DNA of 8,476 nucleotides from Cyclobacteriaceae bacterium. GTDB taxonomy: Bacteria > Bacteroidota > Bacteroidia > Cytophagales > Cyclobacteriaceae. Where the stretch lies: the NCBI GenBank assembly GCA_029880385.1, contig JAOUOM010000054.1, positions 1-8,476 of the forward strand. The letters run 5' to 3'. The notes below the pieces were generated by a model. The model did not search any database. It saw only the letters and a list, made by a program, of their open reading frames with translations, and had not been told where the DNA came from. The stretch's first letter is position 1. Each line of letters begins with the position of its first letter. The translations under genes were made by a program, and so were the position numbers. Shown here piece after piece: positions 1 to 5,343 of this stretch.

Positions 1-182
1 CCATCCTGAAAAACAAGGACTGGGGAGAAGCAAAGGTGATACCGGCCCCTACGATGATCGATGAGCTATGGCAGGAGCGTCCGAATAACCCGCGCAAAAT
101 CACCATTTGGGGAAATTTTGACCGGGAGTCGCTCATGCAGGATTTTTATGCGGTCATGCAGCATCCGGTTTTGGGGCCATGA
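1..182 (+). CDS. C-terminal end of an unidentified protein (5' truncated by window edge)
   Basis: The third forward frame is open from the left edge to a TGA at 180-182 and gives 59 residues. The other two forward frames stop early (TGA at 7-9 and at 61-63). The segment is soluble-looking and fairly charged, with motifs such as TMIDELWQERP and KITIWGNFDRE, and it ends HPVLGP. There is no membrane segment, sorting tail or lipobox. I do not recognise the family and assign no function. The gene points toward the minus-strand cluster and ends 48 bp from the last gene of that cluster, so the two units are convergent. The main support for coding is the open frame running in from the edge and its protein-like composition. 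Confidence 0.6.
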   Translation, partial: ILKNKDWGEAKVIPAPTMIDELWQERPNNPRKITIWGNFDRESLMQDFYAVMQHPVLGP

Positions 183-230
183 GGCTGCCTGCCGATTTGT
201 CTGTATGGGAATGCTGCCGAGCAGGCCGTG
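183..230. other. Convergent intergenic spacer with weak inverted repeat
   Basis: This 48-bp spacer separates the plus-strand stop (180-182) from the stop of the minus-strand plug protein (231-233). It carries 6-bp inverted arms GCCTGC (187-192) and GCAGGC (221-226) around a 28-nt loop, and a direct repeat CTGCCGA (189-195 and 214-220). There is no T-run on either strand. A bidirectional terminator would be expected between convergent genes, but this stem is weak and the call is tentative. Confidence 0.25.
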
Positions 231-3050
231 TTACTTTGCGCTGATGGCGATGTATGAAACCTGCCGGAAGGGAGCTCCGCTACTGGTCACTCCTTCGATG
301 ACGATCCGGTACCGTGTGGCCCGGTCAGCGGCATAAAATGACAATCCGGCCATTCCGGTAGCCTTGTCGGTCAGGGTGCGGGGTGCCCAATAGACCGTAG
401 AGCGGTAGTCGGCAAAGGAGTTGCGACTCGCAGGCTGGCCATAATCCGGGGATTTGAATGCCGCTGCAGTTGTATAGCCCAATATTTTTTCGGTATGGAA
501 ATATGTGTCATTGAACGCGTCTTTGTGTGGGTTGCCGGCATAATAGTCCCCTGACTTGGTCTGGATAATAATGACCCCACTGGAACCTCTGGATCCATAA
601 ATAGCGGCACCGCCAAACTTGATCACATCGATACGGGCAATGGTATTGGGGTTGAGCGAATTAATGAAATGGCCGACGGCAAAGGTGGAGTCTGCCGGGG
701 ATATTGGCACGCCATCGAGTATGACCAGGGGATCCTGACTGGAATAGGTGTTGGGTGGGCCAATGATTACCTTGCCCCCGTGAAGGACACGAAGGCCGGG
801 AACCCATGCCTGCATGGCCGAAAGCAGGGAAGTCCGGTTAGTCGCAAGAATCCGTTCGCTATTCAGGCTGATGTCGGGTGTGCCATAGATTGTCTGCGGA
901 CGTTTGATTTCCTCACGGGTAGATTTTATTTCCACGGCTTCCAGCATGGTGGTGTTTGCCCCGTCATCCCATGGTTTGTACTGCTGGCGCGATTCTTCCC
1001 GGACGATGGAGGCAGGTGGGGCCACCCGGGGCAGGCGGACAGGGGGTATTTGGCGATTGAGCAGCGTGAACATACCATAATGCTTTTTCTTTGCTTCGCC
1101 GGGCTGAAAGGATAGTTGAACTGAGTCGTCAAACTGAAAGCCACTCGCCCGGAAATGGCCTGTTTCATCGGTTTCAATGGTGATAAAATCTTCCAGTTTG
1201 CCTTGTACGATGGTCACGTCTGTCTTTCCGGGGGTTTTCCGGAGGGTCTGGTAATGTCCGCTGATGCTGATCCCGGTTTCGACGGGATACAAAACGGCAG
1301 TCGGAGGCAGTATGGGGGGGAACGCAAAATAATCGGTGATCTGATGCTGGCCGGGCCATGAAACGACCTGTTGTGCATCGGTGACAGACACGGAAAAGTC
1401 TGCATGCAGGGGATTTCCGACCGTGTCTGTGAGTTGGATAGTCAGTTCAATTTTGTCCCTGGTTTGGTAGCTCTTTTTGTCGGTTTCGAGGGTTACCCGT
1501 ACGTCGTTGTTAGGCGAAGCACCGGGCTCGCCGGTGGTCACGACCCGTTCGTAGGGATCCAAAAGGGGAACGGGGACCAGGTAGATCAGGTCATCACCGA
1601 AGTTGAGCATCCACTGCGTATAGGCCCGGAGGTAATAGGTGCCTGTTGGGATTTGGGGATGTAGTTCCAGGGTACCGACAGCTGCCCCGCCTTCAATTTT
1701 CACGCATTGGGTACGTACGATTTCTTTTTGCGAATTGATGAGTTCTACGTATAGCACACGGCTGAGCGAGTCCATTAATTCCGGGGATGTATAATTCATA
1801 TAAGCCTTGAACCATATTTTTTCCCCGGCATAATAATAGGGTTTGTCTGTATGGAGATAGGGTTTTTCCATTAGTGCCAGGAGGCGTTCCTGTGTGTAGT
1901 TTTCGGCCGTAAGCAGGTTGCCACCCGATTCGCCCGGCAGGTAATCGTAGGGCAGGAGGTTGGCGATACGGGCTTCGTACATTTGCCCGGACACCACCAG
2001 GCTGCCGGGGTTGAGGATGACGCCCAGTCGGTTGACCACTACTTCGCCACCGGTAATGCTGAGCCATGAAACGGGGAATGAAACGTCCGGGTAAATTCGG
2101 GTATTGGTATAGGATTTTGTATAGTGAACCTCAAGCTCGGGGCCGGTATGGATGTTAAATTCCCCCGGAACTTTGCCCGGGCGCACGATTTGATCGGAGG
2201 AAAAGGGGTGAATGGTATGTCCCAGTGCGGCTGCCAGGCTGGGTGACTGGATTTTGGCACTCTCGATTTTCACGTTTTGGCTATGGTAATACAGGTTGAA
2301 CCCTTCTTTACCGGCCTGTCCGTCGAGAAGCGATTTGAACAAATGGCGGTACGAGCCCCGGTAGGCCGCCAGGCGGTTTTGCTCCCAGTAGAGGGCTGTT
2401 TCAGGATCGGTGGTGTAGAGTGGTTCGAAGCGAACCTCCCCGGTGAGCACATAGGCATCGGGCCGGGCCAGCAGGTTGTGGAGGTAATACACCACTTTGT
2501 ATCCCAATGCACTGTTTTCCACCTCCAGGGGAGCGGAGGCTGTGGCGGTAAAGAAGAGTTCGCCTTCTATTTTTTCCTCCAGAAATTCCAGTACCCAGGG
2601 GTTGAGGATCCGGCATGACCTGGCAAAAGGGGTGGTACCCAGGAATATTTTTTCAAAATAGCGGCGTTGTTTTTCCCATTCCCTGTCACGTTCGTCGCTT
2701 ACCTGTACATCGGCGAGCTGCCGGTTGTCGGGTTTCAGCCGGATGTTGAGATGGCGTGTTTCGCCTTCTGTAACCTGCACCACCTGTGTGTGGGTCTGGT
2801 AACCGATAAACGATACGATGATTTCATTGGAGCCAATCGGGATGTTTTGCAGGATGAAATGTCCATTGGCATCGGCGGGGGCACCCAGTGTGGTGTGATT
2901 GATGAATACATGGGTAAAGGCAAGTTCCTCGCCGGTATCGGCATCCCGAATGTTTCCTTCAATCTGACCGGTCTGTGCCCGAAGCGGAAAAATGAAGCCG
3001 GTAAGCGTGAGAAGAAGCAGGATTTTGGTAAAGTGAAAAAAGGCATCCAT
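231..3050 (-). CDS. Exported CarboxypepD_reg / macroglobulin-like / TonB-plug protein without a beta-barrel
   Basis: This is a 939-residue protein from the ATG at 3050. The frame extends upstream to an ATG at 3104, but only the 3050 start puts a normal signal peptide at the N-terminus (residues 1-25, hydrophobic ILLLLTLTGFIF, cleavage near LRA-Q). The domains in order are as follows. Residues 28-118 are a CarboxypepD_reg-like beta-sandwich. Residues 119-374 match a Bacteroidota module marked by DREWEKQ (122-128), ILNPW (148-152) and LLPYDY (365-370). Residues 398-499 are a macroglobulin MG2-like domain (YLHTDKPYYYAGE, then IPTGTYYLRAYTQW). Further beta-sandwich segments lie at about 517-560 and 593-650. 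A SusC-type TonB plug follows at about 720-832 (PLVILDGVPI, IDVIKFGGAAIYGSRGSSGV). The tail (833-939) has DYRSTVYW and YRIVIEGVTSSGAP, as I recall from related plug proteins. A SusC transporter would have several hundred barrel residues after the plug; only about 107 follow here. Periplasmic or outer-membrane-associated placement is inferred and the substrate is unknown. The gap to the upstream lipoprotein gene is 254 bp, so it may have its own promoter. Confidence 0.9.
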   Translation of the reverse strand: MDAFFHFTKILLLLTLTGFIFPLRAQTGQIEGNIRDADTGEELAFTHVFINHTTLGAPADANGHFILQNIPIGSNEIIVSFIGYQTHTQVVQVTEGETRHLNIRLKPDNRQLADVQVSDERDREWEKQRRYFEKIFLGTTPFARSCRILNPWVLEFLEEKIEGELFFTATASAPLEVENSALGYKVVYYLHNLLARPDAYVLTGEVRFEPLYTTDPETALYWEQNRLAAYRGSYRHLFKSLLDGQAGKEGFNLYYHSQNVKIESAKIQSPSLAAALGHTIHPFSSDQIVRPGKVPGEFNIHTGPELEVHYTKSYTNTRIYPDVSFPVSWLSITGGEVVVNRLGVILNPGSLVVSGQMYEARIANLLPYDYLPGESGGNLLTAENYTQERLLALMEKPYLHTDKPYYYAGEKIWFKAYMNYTSPELMDSLSRVLYVELINSQKEIVRTQCVKIEGGAAVGTLELHPQIPTGTYYLRAYTQWMLNFGDDLIYLVPVPLLDPYERVVTTGEPGASPNNDVRVTLETDKKSYQTRDKIELTIQLTDTVGNPLHADFSVSVTDAQQVVSWPGQHQITDYFAFPPILPPTAVLYPVETGISISGHYQTLRKTPGKTDVTIVQGKLEDFITIETDETGHFRASGFQFDDSVQLSFQPGEAKKKHYGMFTLLNRQIPPVRLPRVAPPASIVREESRQQYKPWDDGANTTMLEAVEIKSTREEIKRPQTIYGTPDISLNSERILATNRTSLLSAMQAWVPGLRVLHGGKVIIGPPNTYSSQDPLVILDGVPISPADSTFAVGHFINSLNPNTIARIDVIKFGGAAIYGSRGSSGVIIIQTKSGDYYAGNPHKDAFNDTYFHTEKILGYTTAAAFKSPDYGQPASRNSFADYRSTVYWAPRTLTDKATGMAGLSFYAADRATRYRIVIEGVTSSGAPFRQVSYIAISAK

Positions 3051-3100
3051 GGTTCGGCAAACGTTTGGGTACAAAAAACAGATCCGGGTGGTTCTGTGTA

Positions 3101-3132
3101 TCAATCTACGTCAATTTATCCTGACAGGCAAA
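3101..3132 (-). promoter_or_regulatory. Weak candidate Bacteroidota-type promoter for the plug protein gene
   Basis: On the minus strand a TTTG (3132-3129) lies 20 bp upstream of TAGATTGA (3108-3101). The known Bacteroidota sigma-ABfr consensus is TTTG near -33 and TAnnTTTG near -7. The -33 box matches, but the -7 box matches only 4 of 6 defined positions. A second, similar octamer, TAAATTGA (3118-3111), sits 10 bp upstream of the first. The implied transcript start near 3094 would give a leader of roughly 45 nt before the ATG at 3050. This placement also argues against the upstream ATG at 3104, which would fall inside the -7 box. The evidence is motif matching only. Confidence 0.25.
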
Positions 3133-3183
3133 CGGACGGATAGCGGGGAACTGCGAAAAAAGGGGATGGCTAAATGGCCGTAA

Positions 3184-3235
3184 GGTGGGGCGCAAGACCG
3201 AAATGGATCTGGCGGGACGGCCGGCTTGCGCCACC
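3184..3235. repeat. Imperfect inverted repeat (11-bp stem with 2-nt bulge)
   Basis: The plus-strand arms are GGTGGGGCGCAAG (3184-3196) and CTTGCGCCACC (3225-3235). They pair over 11 bp with two extra G residues bulged in the first arm and a loop of 28 nt. In a transcript of the minus-strand operon this would fold downstream of the lipoprotein gene. No T-run follows it in either direction, so it is not a classical intrinsic terminator. It could be part of a dispersed palindromic element or a leader structure for the plug gene. Confidence 0.45.
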
Positions 3236-3249
3236 GCGAGGGGGGTAGT

Positions 3250-3288
3250 GGGGAGGTAGGTGCGTGGACGGGTGCGCCTATCCTCCCC
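3250..3288. repeat. Imperfect hairpin just after the lipoprotein gene (11-bp stem with 1-nt bulge)
   Basis: The arms GGGGAGGTAGG (3250-3260) and CCTATCCTCCCC (3277-3288) pair as 7 bp plus 4 bp, with one bulged T at 3281 and a 16-nt loop. On the minus strand it begins about 17 nt after the lipoprotein stop, where a terminator or a 3' stabilising hairpin would sit. The sequence that follows on that strand is C-rich, not T-rich. It might cause factor-dependent termination or protect the 3' end of the four-gene transcript; both are inferences. Confidence 0.45.
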
Positions 3289-3304
3289 GGTAATGAAAAT
3301 GAGT

Positions 3305-4483
3305 TTACAGTAATTCAGCCAGTTGTTTTTCGGAAAGCCTGTGCAGGTAGAGCCGTTCATATTTGCCAGCCGTAAAGGTGGAGCCAAGTACCAGCAGCCC
3401 ATTATCGGCTGTCAGGGCCAAATCACCCAGGTTGAAGGCATTGAGGTAGCCGATGGTGTGCCGGTTGACCAGGGCACCGGTGCTGTCATAAAAATAAAGG
3501 ATCAGTTCGCGGTTTTCTGTCTCGGCTGCCACGATCAGGTAGGTGGCTTGGCCGAGCGTGTATTCGACCATGGAGATGCGGCTGTTGGCGCGGATTTCGC
3601 CGACGTTGCCATCCATCAGGTCGATGGCCGAACTGATGCCCTGCTCCTGCAAGGAAACGGTAGGCCGGATAAAGATTTCTTCAAATTGAAAGCCGGCAAC
3701 GGCATATGTACCGTCGGACAAGGGCAGGATGTGGCTGATGCCCCCCACGGTTGATTGGCCCTGAACAATACCTGTGGGTGCGCCCGAGAGGCCCGTAAAG
3801 GCCAGGGACAGGGTATAGTTGTAGAGGCCATTGAAAAAATAGGATCCGGAGGGGGTGGTTCCGATCTGGAAAGGCATCTGTGATTTTCGCTGACTGAAAT
3901 GATTGAGGATCAGGGCATCGGCATCACTCCCCTCGCCTATGCTGTAGGCGATGGATGTAGCGGGTGTGCCATCGGTTTGGAGGAGGCTTACGACGGTCAT
4001 TTTGTCGACGGCATTGTAGGAAAGGAGTGCGATCTGGTTGTCAGCCGCAGTGGCGGCAAGCGGAAAAGAGATGGAGCCCGAAAGCGGAATGGGGGTATCC
4101 ATTTCGCCTTTTTGATTGACCGTAACGAGGTAGGCTGCAAAATTCACGGGGTTCATGCAAAAGAAAAAGTACTGGCCATTGATGTCCAGCAGCCCCCCGA
4201 TGGGGTTAACGAAATCACCCGGCAACTGGTGGAGGGATTCGAAATTGCCATCCTGGTCCACTTTGATAAGCACGACGCCCGGGAAGTCGGTGGTATTGAC
4301 CGTGCGACCTGCCAGGATGACGGCTCCCTGATCGAGTGTTTCGCGGACGGAAATGGGATAGTAGGATACATCCACATTGCGGTCGCCCAATACTTGTGTG
4401 AAATGTTGTTTGTCGATAGGCTCGTCCTGACAGGCGGAAAGGACCAGCAGAAGCATGATTGCCAGAAAACCAATTGATTTCAT
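3305..4483 (-). CDS. Probable surface lipoprotein with beta-propeller-like repeats
   Basis: The product has 392 residues. It starts with a lipoprotein signal: a Lys, a hydrophobic core, and lipobox LSAC with Cys18 as the lipidation site. The residues after Cys are QDEPID, acidic at +2 and +3, which resembles the lipoprotein export signal described for surface lipoproteins of Bacteroidota. The remainder lacks membrane segments and contains repeated strand-turn units, for example VILAGRTVN...GVVLIKVDQDGNF (55-81), YLVTVNQKGEM (118-128), ILPLSDGTYAVAGFQ (252-266), YLIVAAETENRELILYFYDSTGAL (315-338, seen as alternating strands) and LALTADNGLLVLGSTF (355-370). These look like beta-propeller blades. 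No catalytic motif is visible and I recognise no specific family. The gene starts 5 bp after the stop of the barrel gene, has no Shine-Dalgarno, and belongs to the same operon. Inferred role: a surface partner of the barrel or of the exported DUF1501 protein. Confidence 0.85.
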   Translation of the reverse strand: MKSIGFLAIMLLLVLSACQDEPIDKQHFTQVLGDRNVDVSYYPISVRETLDQGAVILAGRTVNTTDFPGVVLIKVDQDGNFESLHQLPGDFVNPIGGLLDINGQYFFFCMNPVNFAAYLVTVNQKGEMDTPIPLSGSISFPLAATAADNQIALLSYNAVDKMTVVSLLQTDGTPATSIAYSIGEGSDADALILNHFSQRKSQMPFQIGTTPSGSYFFNGLYNYTLSLAFTGLSGAPTGIVQGQSTVGGISHILPLSDGTYAVAGFQFEEIFIRPTVSLQEQGISSAIDLMDGNVGEIRANSRISMVEYTLGQATYLIVAAETENRELILYFYDSTGALVNRHTIGYLNAFNLGDLALTADNGLLVLGSTFTAGKYERLYLHRLSEKQLAELL

Positions 4484-4488
4484 AGGGC

Positions 4489-5343
4489 TTAGAATGATTT
4501 GAAGTCCGAACTAATGTACCGAAGGGGGAAGAGGAGGCTTACGTTGATCGAAAGATTGCGTAAGCGCATGTCGTCAAAGATATCGCCGAAACCCGAAAAG
4601 GTGGTTTCAGAAAAGCGATGGGAAGGATCGATCACATTGCCCAGGCTTTCGCGGTAGTTTACTTCCAGAGAGGCACGTACGTTGCTATCCAGGTCATAGC
4701 CGATACCGATACCGGCGAGGAGTCCTGTATAGGAACGTTGGAACGAAGGGTCGACGTTGGCAGAGGTGGGTGGATAAATGCTGACCTGGGGTGGTGAAAA
4801 TGCGAGGTCGGTGTAGGTGACCTGCATGGACTTGACGGCATTGACACGGTAGCCCTGGAAAACACCGGCCATCACGTAGGGTTTTAGGGGTTGTTTGAGG
4901 ATGTCGTAGCGTACGAAGAGGGGTAGTTCAAAGTAGTCGAGGCGATGATCGGTGTGGTAGTCCATGGTCATTGCGGTAGCCCCGGTATTGTCGACCCAGT
5001 TTTCTGCAAGGTTATACTCAAAACGCATCTGGCGCCATCCCGGCGTGGTACCGATGGACAGGCCTTTGTAGTAAAATGTGAGGTTGAGGCCTGCATTTGT
5101 ACCTGCTAGTGAAAAGTTGGTGTAGGTTTTTGTGGCTTCTTCCAGGTTGACATTGGTGATCCCCATAAATTCTTGGGTGGGCAGTGCCTGTGTGATATTG
5201 GTTCCGCCCTGTATGCCGATAAACCATTGGGTTTTCAGAAAGTCTTTAAACGGGTTCATGGGCCGGTATTGGGCCAGGACTGCCGGTGCTGACGAGAGCA
5301 AAAGCAGGACAAATGTGGTCAGTGTAAAATTTCGTCGGCTCAT
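4489..5343 (-). CDS. PorT-like outer-membrane beta-barrel protein
   Basis: The product has 284 residues with a signal peptide at 1-24 (hydrophobic FVLLLLSSAPAVLA, mature N-terminus QYRP). The rest alternates short amphipathic strands and turns typical of the PorT / OMP_b-brl_2 family: WFIGIQGGTNI (40-50), AGLNLTFYYKGLSIG (84-98), LDYFELPLFVRYDI (135-148), KPYVMAGVFQGYRVN (154-168), YTGLLAGIGIGYDL (205-218) and NVRASLEVNYRESLGNV (221-237). It ends in an aromatic residue a short way past the last strand (LSINVSLLFPLRYI). The length fits the family, which is usually about 200-300 residues. Its ATG overlaps the TGA of the upstream DUF1501 gene by 4 bp (ATGA at 5343-5340), so translation is probably coupled. 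The strands immediately before the ATG are A-rich with no Shine-Dalgarno. The barrel probably sits in the outer membrane; its cargo or partner is unknown. Confidence 0.9.
   Translation of the reverse strand: MSRRNFTLTTFVLLLLSSAPAVLAQYRPMNPFKDFLKTQWFIGIQGGTNITQALPTQEFMGITNVNLEEATKTYTNFSLAGTNAGLNLTFYYKGLSIGTTPGWRQMRFEYNLAENWVDNTGATAMTMDYHTDHRLDYFELPLFVRYDILKQPLKPYVMAGVFQGYRVNAVKSMQVTYTDLAFSPPQVSIYPPTSANVDPSFQRSYTGLLAGIGIGYDLDSNVRASLEVNYRESLGNVIDPSHRFSETTFSGFGDIFDDMRLRNLSINVSLLFPLRYISSDFKSF
5340..5343 (-). promoter_or_regulatory. ATGA stop/start overlap coupling DUF1501 and barrel translation
   Basis: The TGA of the DUF1501 gene (5342-5340) and the ATG of the barrel gene (5343-5341) share bases as ATGA on the minus strand. 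No Shine-Dalgarno precedes this ATG; upstream is AAAATCATCAAGCA. Terminating ribosomes probably reinitiate here, which would keep the two products in ratio. Confidence 0.8.

Larger units (their letters stand above)
3051..3304. other. 254-bp structured, G-rich intergenic region
   Basis: No convincing gene lies here. It separates the lipoprotein stop (3305-3307) from the plug protein start (3050). The half next to the lipoprotein gene (about 3184-3290) is G-rich on the plus strand and carries two imperfect hairpins, entered separately. The half next to the plug gene (about 3061-3120) is more A+T-rich and holds the weak promoter candidate. A 98-codon minus-strand frame crosses the region, but it overlaps the lipoprotein gene out of frame, and its low-complexity, Pro/Arg-rich translation does not look like a real protein. 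Confidence 0.6.

Noticed and set aside
61..336. 91-codon plus-strand frame overlapping the first gene's end
   Set aside because: It overlaps the better-supported third-frame end of the truncated gene and runs antisense into the plug protein's C-terminus; its Cys/Arg/Met-rich translation is not protein-like.
231..3050. Calling the large protein a SusC/RagA transporter
   Set aside because: It has a SusC-type plug but no room for a beta-barrel after it, and its N-terminal part is dominated by macroglobulin-like and other beta-sandwich domains.
3051..3104. Upstream ATG at 3104 extending the plug protein by 18 residues
   Set aside because: The extension puts a hydrophilic Cys/Arg-containing stretch ahead of a good signal peptide and overlaps the candidate -7 box; the start at 3050 gives a normal exported protein.
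2667..3143. 158-codon plus-strand frame opposite the start of the plug protein
   Set aside because: It is antisense to a signal peptide and CarboxypepD_reg domain that are well supported; no independent coding evidence.
3156..3161. T-run on the minus strand as an intrinsic terminator for the lipoprotein operon
   Set aside because: The six T residues are preceded only by a 3-bp GGC/GCC stem and a C-rich stretch; the stronger hairpins lie more than 20 bp upstream, so it is not a standard terminator.
3106..3402. 98-codon minus-strand frame across the intergenic block
   Set aside because: It overlaps the lipoprotein gene out of frame, its translation is Pro/Arg-rich without domain character, and the region is better explained by hairpins.
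3899..4477. 192-codon plus-strand frame opposite the lipoprotein gene
   Set aside because: It lies wholly antisense to a gene with a clear lipobox and operon context; its composition is that of a mirror frame and it shows no family motifs.
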